Under the pieces are notes generated by a model. That model did no database searches. It saw only the letters and a list, made by a program, of their open reading frames with translations, and was not told the origin of the DNA. A stretch of DNA of 64,000 nt from SHZL01 sp963784425 (GTDB taxonomy: Bacteria; Pseudomonadota; Gammaproteobacteria; Xanthomonadales; SZUA-36): positions 12,563-76,562 of the forward strand of contig CAWARM010000016.1 in NCBI GenBank assembly GCA_963784425.1. The letters run 5' to 3'. Within the stretch, counting starts at the first letter, position 1; every line of letters begins with the position of its first letter. Both the position numbers and the translations under genes were made by a program. This document shows positions 56,996 through 64,000 of this stretch, one piece after another.

Positions 56996-58142
56996 CAAGC
57001 CAGTTTCGATGGTGCGCCCGAACAGGGCACGATCGACTTCGGCGTCGGCCAGCCATCGGCGGACCTGTTGCCGGTGAATCTGCTGCAGGCCGGCAGCGAG
57101 CGCTACTTTGCCAACGCCCAGGCCCTCGAGTTGAACTACGGCAACAAGCAGGGTGATCCGCATTTTCGCGAGGCACTGGCCGGGTTCATGACCGACGTCA
57201 GTGGTCATGCGACTACGCCAGAATCACTGTTTCTCAGCGCCGGCAATTCCCAGTCACTCGATTTTGTCTGCCAGCGGTTTACGCAGCCAGGCGACACCGT
57301 GTTTGTAGAGGAGCCGAGTTACTTCCTGGCGTTCCAGATATTCCGCGATCACGGCCTGAACATCGTTGGTATTGCCATGGATGAGCGCGGTTTGGATATC
57401 GATCGCTTCGAACAGGCGCTCATAAAGCACCATCCCAGGCTCGTCTACACCATCCCGAGCTTTCACAACCCCACCGGGCGCACGCTAAGCGAGGAGCGTC
57501 GCAAACGCCTGGCGGCCCTCAGCCGCGAACATGGATTCATCATCGTCGCCGATGAGGTATACCAGTTCCTGCACTACGGCGAACCGCCGCCAGCGTCTTT
57601 TGGAACCATGATCGAGCAAGGCAATGTGCTCTCGCTCGGCTCCTTCTCAAAAATCCTCGCGCCCGGCATGCGGCTGGGCTGGATCCAGGCCAATGCTGAG
57701 TTCATCCGCAGCATGCTGGCCAGCGGGGTAATCATCAGCGGTGGTAATTTCAACCACTTTACATCGCATGTCGTATGCCAGTTGCTTGAAGACGGTTCGC
57801 TGGCGCGTCACCTTGCGCACTTGCGGTCGACCTATGCAGCCCGGGTCGAAGCCATGGACGAAGCGCTGCAGCGAACATCTCGGTGGCTGGGCCACGTGGG
57901 AAATTCCTCTGGGGGGATATTTCTTCTGGCTGACGCTTCCGCAAGGCATTATTGCGGCCGACATGCAGACAGCGGCGCGGCAAGCACGGACCGGCTTCCA
58001 GCCAGGGGCGTCCTGCTCCAGTAGCGGCGGGTTGGACAACTGCCTGCGCCTCAGTTTTGCGCATTACAGCGTTGCGGAAATTCACGAGGGGATCGGGCGC
58101 CTGGGGAAGGCGCTTAGATTGGCGACCGATTCCCGTCTGTAA
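56996..58142 (+). pseudogene. PLP-dependent aminotransferase, start lost and frameshifted
   Basis: A fold type I aminotransferase of the LysN/aminoadipate or MocR-like group: I-D-F-G-V-G-Q-P-S-A-D-L-L-P, then L-S-A-G-N-S-Q-S-L-D-F, then VYTIPSFHNPTGRTLSEERR, then IIVADEVYQFLHYG and the PLP lysine in LGSFSKILAPGMRLGW. The open frame begins within a type B palindrome without any start codon before the conserved region. At 57911-57916 a run of six G shifts the frame; with five G the protein continues as GGYFFWLTLPQGIIAADMQ and LDNCLRLSFAHYSVAEIHEG to 58142. Its 3' end overlaps thpR. Confidence 0.78.
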
Positions 58143-58639
58143 ACCGGGCCCTGGCGCGTCAGCTTTGAGCTGAACAACACAATCTGACCGAGATCGCCCT
58201 GGAAAAACAGCGTGCTCGCATGTTGTTCAATCCATTTCGTCAGATCACAGGCATGATTGAACCGCGCCAGAGTTATGTGCGGCACAAAAGCAGAAATCTC
58301 GGGTGGACTCCCCATGTTGGCCGTGGCCTCTCGAACGCGTTCCGCCACCTGGGCCAGTCCCGGGGCATCCACGGCGGCCCAAGCGACCCGGGCTGCGCAC
58401 GGTTGGGGAAAGGCGCCTACTCCGCGCACTATTGCGGGAATTGCGGCAAAACCAGCCAGGGCAGCATGCATGGCTGCCGCAACCACGTTAAGGTCATCGA
58501 CTTCGCCGAGAAAACGCAAGGTGATGTGCCAACTGTCGGCTGGAGCGGGCCGAACGCCAGAGGCAGTCTTGCGCAGGCTTTGTGTAGCCAGTGAGAACGC
58601 CCGGGATGGCGCAACCGGGGCTGCAATAAAAAGGCGCAT
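58082..58639 (-). CDS. thpR: RNA 2',3'-cyclic phosphodiesterase
   Basis: A 185-residue member of the 2H phosphoesterase family, formerly called 2'-5' RNA ligase, acting on 2',3'-cyclic phosphate ends. Both catalytic H-x-T/S motifs are present: HITLRFLG at His38 and HITLARF at His121. The protein starts M-R-L-F-I-A as usual and is of typical length. It converges on the aminotransferase remnant with a 61-bp overlap. Confidence 0.92.
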   Translation of the reverse strand: MRLFIAAPVAPSRAFSLATQSLRKTASGVRPAPADSWHITLRFLGEVDDLNVVAAAMHAALAGFAAIPAIVRGVGAFPQPCAARVAWAAVDAPGLAQVAERVREATANMGSPPEISAFVPHITLARFNHACDLTKWIEQHASTLFFQGDLGQIVLFSSKLTRQGPVYRRESVANLSAFPRRPIPS

Positions 58640-58767
58640 GGATGCCAGGACAGTAGCCGGAACGAGGCCATCTTACACCCGTCCCCTTTGGCAGGAGGTC
58701 ATGGAGTACCTGCTGCGAATGGAATAAACTCCCTTCCGGCAGCTTGCTCACCCAAAAGAGGCATGCA

Positions 58768-59167
58768 GTGCAAACAGCGCGGGATGCAGTACAAGGCTTT
58801 CTCCACGCTTTCGCGCAATTTCAACTCGATGAGATGATGGCGTGGTGGGCGGATGATGCGACGGCATTCTTTCCCGCTGAACATCAGCGCGAACGGCTGA
58901 GCGGCAAAGCTGCCGTGCGCGCCGCCTTTGCCCAACTCATGGCGCGCCTGCAGGCTGCGGGCATGACGCACCTGACGATCAATGTAGAAGATATGCAGGA
59001 ACAGGAGTTGGGCGATGTTGCCATCATCAGCTTCCACCTGCGCGAAGAGCCGCTCTGCCGTCGCACCTTTGTATTGCGGCACGGAGGCGGGCGAATGGCG
59101 CATCATGCATTTGCATGCATCGAATGCGCCCCTGGTTGTGAGCGAAGGGAAAGCCGAACGCCCATGA
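58768..59167 (+). CDS. SnoaL-like (NTF2 fold) protein, frameshifted near its end
   Basis: About 133 residues. GTG 58768 after AGAGG starts T-A-R-D-A-V-Q-G-F-L-H-A-F. D-E-M-M-A-W-W-A-D-D-A-T-A-F-F, SGKAAVRAAFAQLM and CRRTFVLRHGGG show the NTF2/SnoaL-like fold. The raw frame runs on into the isochorismatase gene and mimics a fusion. One extra G near 59088 instead restores E-W-R-I-M-H-L-H-A-S-N-A-P-L-V-V and a stop overlapping the next ATG as ATGA. Function unknown. Confidence 0.7.
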
Positions 59168-59759
59168 ACACTGCACTCATCCTCATCGACATCCAAAACG
59201 ATTTCTGGCAGCCGCTGCAAACCCTGCCGCACCTTGCTGCATTTCCCGCCAGCGTTGCGCAGCTCTTGCAGGCCGCACGCGCAAAGAACCTGACCATCAT
59301 CCACACACAAGCATGGTTCAAACCCGATCGCAGCGACTGGATGTTGTTCTATCGCCCGGAAGGGCGCGGTAACGTGCCGTGTATTGCTGAAACGGCGGGT
59401 GCGCAATTTACGGATTTTGCGATGCCCGTGCCTGGCGAGATCATCTTCCGCAAGCAGGCATTTGATGGTTTCGTAGCTACCGACCTGGAACGGATCCTGC
59501 GCAAGCACGACATCCAGGCTGCACTCATCGCCGGGTTGGAAACCTCGATTTGCGTGCTGTTCACTGCCACTTCGGCCTATCTGCGCCGCTATCGTGCCGC
59601 TGGTCGTAGAGGATGCCTGTGGTGACGAGTTAGCCCGGCACGAAGCGACCGTGCAGATGTATACCAACTTGTGCTTCAAGACCGTCACAAGTGCAGCAGG
59701 TCGAGCACGAATGGGATGCAGTCGCGCAACTCGCCGGCGCCTTTGCCCATGTTCCCTGA
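59164..59759 (+). CDS. Isochorismatase-family cysteine hydrolase, two frameshifts
   Basis: About 198 residues. The Asp-Lys-Cys catalytic set is visible: Asp9 in LILIDIQNDF, Lys in IIFRKQAFDGF, and Cys in IAGLETSICVLFTA. The frame breaks near 59590, continuing as PLVVEDACGDELARHEATVQ, and again near 59690, continuing as QVEHEWDAVAQLAGAFAHVP to a stop at 59759. The start overlaps the SnoaL-like gene as ATGA. The family covers many amide hydrolases; the substrate is unknown. Confidence 0.8.
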
Positions 59760-59810
59760 GAGGCACTTACGCATACACCTTCTGGTCCATAAAATCCTGG
59801 GCATTGACGG

Positions 59811-59848
59811 TTGATTTGAATCAAATCAGTAGTCCTCGCGAGTAGAAT
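59811..59848 (+). promoter_or_regulatory. Class II FNR/ANR-type promoter of the NodT-HlyD-DUF2955 operon
   Basis: TTGATTTGAATCAA (59811-59824) is a perfect FNR consensus palindrome. A -10-like TAGAAT lies at 59843-59848, placing the likely transcription start near 59855-59858 and the box centre at about -38 to -41. This fits oxygen-dependent activation of the efflux operon. Confidence 0.72.
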
Positions 59849-59913
59849 GGTAGGCTGAAATACAGTGCCGGTCCGGATAGGGGAACGGTTTGGTCAGTCC
59901 TTGAGACTCCAGT

Positions 59914-61557
59914 GTGACCAATGTGAGCCAGTGGGAAAGCAGAGAGCTGAGTGTGTTACCCGGCGGGTGGGGGCGTTGGCCCTTCGCTGGTACCTGTGCG
60001 GGTTTGATGATGGTGTTGGTGGGCTGCGCGGCGGTCGGCCCCGACTTTGTCCCGCCCAACGCTTCGGTACCTGGGCAGTGGCCGCAGGTGGATGGCACGG
60101 CTCTCTCGTCAAATCCGGCGGAGCAGATCAGGTGGTGGGATTCCTTCAACGATCCAGCGCTCGACAGGCTGATCGACATCGCCTACCACAACAACTATAG
60201 CTTGAAGATCGCGGGATTGCGGGTGCTGGAGGCACGCGCCCAACTGGGCATCGCGGTGGGCTACCTTTATCCCCAGCTCCAGCAGGCGAACGGTGGCGTG
60301 AACTATACGTCGGCCAGCGAGAACGCCGCCAACACAAAGGCCGGAGACCTGGGCTTCTGGGAGTACAACGTGGGCGCCAGTGTCGGCTGGGAACTCGATT
60401 TCTGGGGCAAATTCCAGCGCTCGATCGAGGCGGCCGACGCCAACCTGCTGGCCTCCATCGCCGCGTACGACAACGTGATCGTGCTGCTGGTAGCCCAGGT
60501 TGCGGATACCTATGTCGCCATCCGCAATGCGGAGGCGCAACTTCTGGTCGCGCAGGAAAACGTTGCGATCCAGCAGCGCGCTGTGCAGATCACCGAGGCC
60601 CGGTTCCGTGGCGGCGACATCGGCGAACTCGACCTGATCCAGGCACGCACCCAGCTGCTGGGGACGCAAGCGACCATTCCGCCGCTGAATATCGGCCTGC
60701 AGCAGGCAAAGAACGCCCTCAGTACCCTGTTAGGGCAGACCCCGGGCAGCCTCGGTGAGGTTCTTGGCCCGCTGCCGGGCGTGATTCCGGAGGCACCACA
60801 AGCGATTGCCGCCGGTGCGCCGACGGACTTACTCCGCCGGCGTCCGGACATCCGTCAGGCTGAACTCGCTGCGGCAACGCAAAGCGCTGCGGTGGGCGTG
60901 GCTGAGGCCGACCTCTATCCAAGCTTCGGATTGAGCGGCTTTGTGGGTGTGGTGGCTGCTGACGGAACGAACACCACGCGCACCGGCAACAGCGGTCTCG
61001 ACGAGCTCTTCAACGGTAATTCGCTTACATTCGTCGGTGGACCTTACTTCAGCTGGAACGTTCTGAACTACGGGCGCATCCGCAACAACGTCCGGGTCCA
61101 GGATGCACGCCTCCAGCAACTGCTGGAGAACTACCAGAGCACGGTGCTAACTGCAGTGAAGGAAGTGGAGGATGGCATGGTGGCGTTCGTGCTCAGTCGC
61201 GAGCAGGAGCAGATTCTCGCAAAAACCCAAGCGGAGGCCAAGCGCGCACTTACGATTGCCAACATTGGCTACAGCGAGGGCTTTTCTGACTTTCAGCGTG
61301 TGCTGGATGCCCAGGGCTCTTTGCTGCGGGCGCAGCAATCCTACGTTGCGGCGCGCAGCACCACCGTCAGCAGCGCAGTCGGGATCTATCGGGCGCTTGG
61401 TGGCGGCTGGGAGATCCGTGCGGGCGGCGGGTTCGTAGACGAGGCGACAAGGGACACCATGCAACAGCGCGTGGACTGGGGCGATCTCCTGCAACCACAG
61501 GCAACCGAGCCGCCGTTGAAAGGCCAGGATAGCGCCTGGGCGTCACCGGACTGGTAA
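59914..61557 (+). CDS. NodT-family outer membrane efflux lipoprotein
   Basis: Up to 547 residues. The lipobox V-G-C-A-A-V-G-P-D-F is the NodT hallmark; the tail W-W-D-S-F-N-D-P-A-L-D-R-L-I, ELDFWGKFQRSIEAADA and TDLLRRRPDIRQAE follow in family order. The start is uncertain: GTG 59914 is the longest, but GTG 59953 with AGAGAG upstream gives a more normal signal peptide. First gene of an efflux operon with an HlyD-like adaptor 28 bp downstream, behind an FNR-type promoter. Confidence 0.9.
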   Translation: MTNVSQWESRELSVLPGGWGRWPFAGTCAGLMMVLVGCAAVGPDFVPPNASVPGQWPQVDGTALSSNPAEQIRWWDSFNDPALDRLIDIAYHNNYSLKIAGLRVLEARAQLGIAVGYLYPQLQQANGGVNYTSASENAANTKAGDLGFWEYNVGASVGWELDFWGKFQRSIEAADANLLASIAAYDNVIVLLVAQVADTYVAIRNAEAQLLVAQENVAIQQRAVQITEARFRGGDIGELDLIQARTQLLGTQATIPPLNIGLQQAKNALSTLLGQTPGSLGEVLGPLPGVIPEAPQAIAAGAPTDLLRRRPDIRQAELAAATQSAAVGVAEADLYPSFGLSGFVGVVAADGTNTTRTGNSGLDELFNGNSLTFVGGPYFSWNVLNYGRIRNNVRVQDARLQQLLENYQSTVLTAVKEVEDGMVAFVLSREQEQILAKTQAEAKRALTIANIGYSEGFSDFQRVLDAQGSLLRAQQSYVAARSTTVSSAVGIYRALGGGWEIRAGGGFVDEATRDTMQQRVDWGDLLQPQATEPPLKGQDSAWASPDW

Positions 61558-61585
61558 ATCGCATCATATAGAACAGAGGCTTGTC

Positions 61586-62800
61586 ATGACGGAACCACAG
61601 AAGACCCCGCAAGTGGGACAGGAACCGGGAAAGGGTCCGGAGAAGCCGTCTATGGCAGCTAACCCGCAGACGCCAGCCGCTGGTGGTGTGAAGGCGAATC
61701 CGGAAGCGCCACCCCCGCTGCGACGGATGGACCCCGTGCGCAGGTGGGTGCTCATTTTCAGCGCATTCTGTCTGTTGCTGCTGGGCTGGTACATGGCCGC
61801 CGACCGCTACACCCCGTTCACGACGCAGGCACGCGTCAACGCATTCGTCGTGCCGATCGCACCGCAGGTGGCGGGGGAAATTCTCTCCGTCGATGTGCAC
61901 ACCAACCAGGTGGTGAAAAAGGGCGACTTGCTCGCCGAGGTAGACCCGGCGCGCTACCAGCTGGCAGTCTCAGCAGCGGAAGCCCAGCTCGCGCTCACCC
62001 AGCAAAACCTGATGGTTTCCTCCTCGTCGGTGGACGCGGCGGCTGCTGCGCTTGAAGCTGCGAAAGCAAACCTGGTCAAGGAAACCCAGAATGAGGCTCG
62101 CCTGAAACGCATCGATGCGGATGTCCCCGGAGCCGTGTCACAGCGGGCGCTGGAGTGGGCGACCGCATCCCGTCTTGAGAGCGGCGCGCAGGTGGCGAGC
62201 GCCAAGGCCAACCTCCAGAAGGCGGTCGACGCGCTTGGGTCACGCGACGACAACAATCCGGAATTGCTCGCTGCGCGCGCGGCATTGGAGAAGGCGCAGC
62301 TGGACCTGCAGTACACACGCATCGTCGCGCCTAATGACGGCCTGGTGACTGACTTGCGCGTCGATATCGGCAACTTCGCTGCAACCGGTCAGCCGCTGAT
62401 GACCTTTGTTGCGGTTCAAAAAATCTGGGTCGAAGCGAACCTGACCGAAAACAACATCGGCCACCTCAAGCCGGGCAACGCCGTCGACCTCGTACTCGAC
62501 GTCTGGCCGGACAAGACGCTGCGAGGAACTGTCCGCAGCATCACCTACGGTGTCACCGGAGCGGAGTCCACCTCGAAGCCTGGCACGCTGCCCACGGTTC
62601 AGAACGCACGGGACTGGTTGCGCAACGCGCAGCGCTTTCCGGTGCTGATCGATTTCGAGAATCCTGCGGAAGCGACACAGCTGGGTGCCCGTGTCGGAAG
62701 CCAGGTCAGCGTGCTGGTCTATACCGGCGACCATCCGATCCTCAACGCGTTGGGTCAGGGCCTGATGTGGCTGAGCGGTCTTATGTCGTATGCCTACTGA
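61586..62800 (+). CDS. HlyD/EmrA-type membrane fusion protein
   Basis: 404 residues. A Pro-rich cytoplasmic tail precedes one membrane helix (WVLIFSAFCLLLLGWYMAA). Lipoyl-domain halves (VAGEILSVDVHTNQVVKKGD and YTRIVAPNDGLVTDLRVDIG) surround a long coiled-coil hairpin, and a beta-barrel part (VWVEANLTENNIGHL-like) follows. This is the adaptor of a tripartite efflux system with the NodT lipoprotein upstream and a DUF2955 membrane protein downstream, as in AaeAB-like aromatic acid exporters. Confidence 0.9.
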   Translation: MTEPQKTPQVGQEPGKGPEKPSMAANPQTPAAGGVKANPEAPPPLRRMDPVRRWVLIFSAFCLLLLGWYMAADRYTPFTTQARVNAFVVPIAPQVAGEILSVDVHTNQVVKKGDLLAEVDPARYQLAVSAAEAQLALTQQNLMVSSSSVDAAAAALEAAKANLVKETQNEARLKRIDADVPGAVSQRALEWATASRLESGAQVASAKANLQKAVDALGSRDDNNPELLAARAALEKAQLDLQYTRIVAPNDGLVTDLRVDIGNFAATGQPLMTFVAVQKIWVEANLTENNIGHLKPGNAVDLVLDVWPDKTLRGTVRSITYGVTGAESTSKPGTLPTVQNARDWLRNAQRFPVLIDFENPAEATQLGARVGSQVSVLVYTGDHPILNALGQGLMWLSGLMSYAY

Positions 62801-63913
62801 TGCAGCGCCGCACTGGCGGCGCCAAAGGCGCATGCCCTCGACAACCCCAGGGCACGCCGCATCCTGCGCTTCACCATCGGCGTGACGCTGGCGACCGCCT
62901 ACTGCACCTACGTCAACTGGCCCTTCTCGTTCCTGCTGCCGGCGCTGGTGATCCCGTTCCTGGCCTTGCCCATCCCTTCGGCGCCGTCGCTGCGCTACGG
63001 GCTGTGGATCACGACCAAGCTCATTGCCTTCGCCGGTCTCGGCGCGGTGCTGATGCTGCCGCTGCACAGCCATCAGTGGTTCGGCTTCGCCGTGGTCGCG
63101 CTCATCCTCTTCGTCAACTTCTACCTGCAGGCCGAGGGCAGGATCACGGGCCTGAACGCCATGATCGTGATCGTCGGCATCACGCTCGTTCCGGCGTTCG
63201 GCGAGAACTCGTTGGATACGGGCGTCGAGTTCGCGAAAGGCATGTCGCAGTGTGCGCTCGCCATGTTCCCCGTCCTCTGGGTCGCCTTCGCCGCGGTGCC
63301 AGGCGGCGTGTTTCCACGCCTGCCCAACGCGCCCCGAATCGAGGGCACGCCGGCGGACCGGGCCATCCTGGCGCTGCGGCCGGTGCTGGTGCTGCTGCCG
63401 CTGTTCGCCTACATGCTGAGCAGCGACAACAACATCCGCTACCTGATCGGCTACTACCAGCCGGCCATGATTTCGCAGCATGCGCGCCGCGCAACCGCAC
63501 TGAAGCTGACCATCGACCTGATCATGGCGACGCTCATCGGCGCCACCGGCGGGCTGATCATGTGGTGGCTCATCAAGCTGTGGCCGTCGTGGTTCTGGTT
63601 CGTGCTGGTGATGGCGATGTTCTCGCTGTTCTTTGCGACGCGCATCTTCGGCCACGGACCCGGCGCGCTGACGCCGAACTACTACCGCTGGAGCTACGGC
63701 CTGACGACGCTGGTCTTCATCGTCTTCCCCGACGCCCTGACCCAGGGCTTCACTGGCGACGATGCGAACATGAAGTTCTACGAGCGCATCGTCGACTACG
63801 CGCTCGTCACCTCGTACTCGGTCATCGCGATCCTGGTCTTTGACGGGATCGTGGAGCGGGTGCGCGCCTGGCGCAGGCGGAGGGACCACCGAAGGCAGCA
63901 GGCACCTGCGTAG
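62790..63913 (+). CDS. DUF2955 (FUSC-like) inner membrane protein, frameshift near the start
   Basis: About 370 residues with some nine membrane helices: NWPFSFLLPALVIPFLALP, VLMLPLHSHQWFGFAVVALI, then LMATLIGATGGLIMWWLIKL, then SWFWFVLVMAMFSLFFATRI. DUF2955 proteins are AaeB/FUSC-like subunits working with HlyD adaptors. The conserved frame is open from 62801 but has no start before GTG 62882, inside the first helix. ATG 62790 overlaps the adaptor gene by 11 bases in a different frame (M-P-T-D-A-A-P-H-W-R). A one-base change near 62830 would link it to A-L-D-N-P-R-A-R-R-I-L-R-F. Confidence 0.8.
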
Positions 63914-63937
63914 GTTCACTGACCAGCGGGACAAGCT

Positions 63938-64000
63938 ATGAACAAACCGCACGTGCTCTGGGTGGCGGTGTTCGCGGGGTCGCTCGGTCCAGGCGGCGTC
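63938..64000 (+). CDS. Start of an unidentified gene, cut by window edge
   Basis: ATG 63938 is preceded by GGGACA and opens M-N-K-P-H-V-L-W-V-A-V-F-A-G-S-L-G, which looks like the start of a signal peptide or membrane anchor. Only 21 codons are visible. It follows the DUF2955 gene by 24 bp and probably belongs to the same operon. Confidence 0.45.
   Translation, partial: MNKPHVLWVAVFAGSLGPGGV

Noticed and set aside
58672..58692. CCCGTCCCCTTT near 58680 as a type A palindrome arm
   Set aside because: Only about twelve bases match one arm, there is no partner arm, and CAAATTAA is missing; chance is likely.
58744..59625. Apparent SnoaL-isochorismatase fusion protein of 293 residues
   Set aside because: The alternative frame gives a family-like SnoaL C-terminus and an ATGA overlap; the fusion is produced by a frameshift.
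62240..63952. Long 570-codon minus-strand frame over the efflux operon
   Set aside because: Antisense to clearly conserved HlyD and DUF2955 genes; rich in His, Gln, Arg and Asp as typical for a shadow frame of GC-rich DNA.

Overview
The window reads as chromosomal DNA of a GC-rich, Gram-negative gammaproteobacterium, probably uncultured (an inference). Supporting this are a TonB-dependent receptor, lipoprotein and TolC-like outer membrane factors, periplasmic c-type cytochromes, an FNR/ANR-type promoter set, and two families of long extragenic palindromes of the kind associated in gammaproteobacteria with REP-associated tyrosine transposases. No rRNA, tRNA, CRISPR array or transposase gene was seen.

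Layout. 0-5.8 kb: a metallo-beta-lactamase-fold hydrolase (cut by the window edge), a TonB receptor with a structured leader, an MFS transporter, a guanidino-acid ureohydrolase (agmatinase family) and the C-terminal remnant of a nucleoside transporter. 5.9-17.3 kb: di-haem cytochrome c peroxidase between two matching palindromes, a methyltransferase, an acyl-ACP desaturase, a beta-propeller protein, a MOSC protein, a PLP decarboxylase, an exported protein, a PepSY membrane protein, a cytochrome c / bicovalent-FAD oxidoreductase pair and a TauE/SafE exporter. 17.6-34.4 kb: a LolA-fold protein with a giant BNR propeller, a DUF2238 membrane protein, an amidase, a truncated lytic transglycosylase, a compact KdpD/KdpE pair divergent from kup, a secreted metzincin protease, a radical SAM enzyme and a phosphoesterase-like protein. 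34.7-46.7 kb: two RND efflux systems facing each other, the second a CzcCBA-like operon carrying its own two-component system. 46.9-64 kb: a DUF4239 membrane protein, an amidohydrolase between two palindromes, a sulfatase-DUF2092-DUF302 operon, DUF1244, a cyanophycin-synthetase-like ligase, a broken aminotransferase, an RNA cyclic phosphodiesterase, a SnoaL/isochorismatase pair and a NodT-HlyD-DUF2955 efflux operon continuing past the edge.

Three themes cut across the window. First, two palindrome families (A, core GGGGACGGGGCA; B, core GGGGTCAGAGTAAA) sit at gene borders, supply start or stop codons, and bracket single genes (peroxidase, amidase, amidohydrolase) like cassettes. Second, two perfect TTGATnnnnATCAA boxes and one near-perfect box lie upstream of the radical SAM gene, the last efflux operon and the peroxidase, and the first two are positioned as in class II FNR-activated promoters. 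Third, about twenty single-base frameshifts interrupt otherwise well-conserved genes (kdpD, kdpE, kup, amidase, sulfatase, isochorismatase and others) while the four longest genes are clean. These are either consensus errors or recent decay, and disrupted genes are annotated over their full reconstructed extent.
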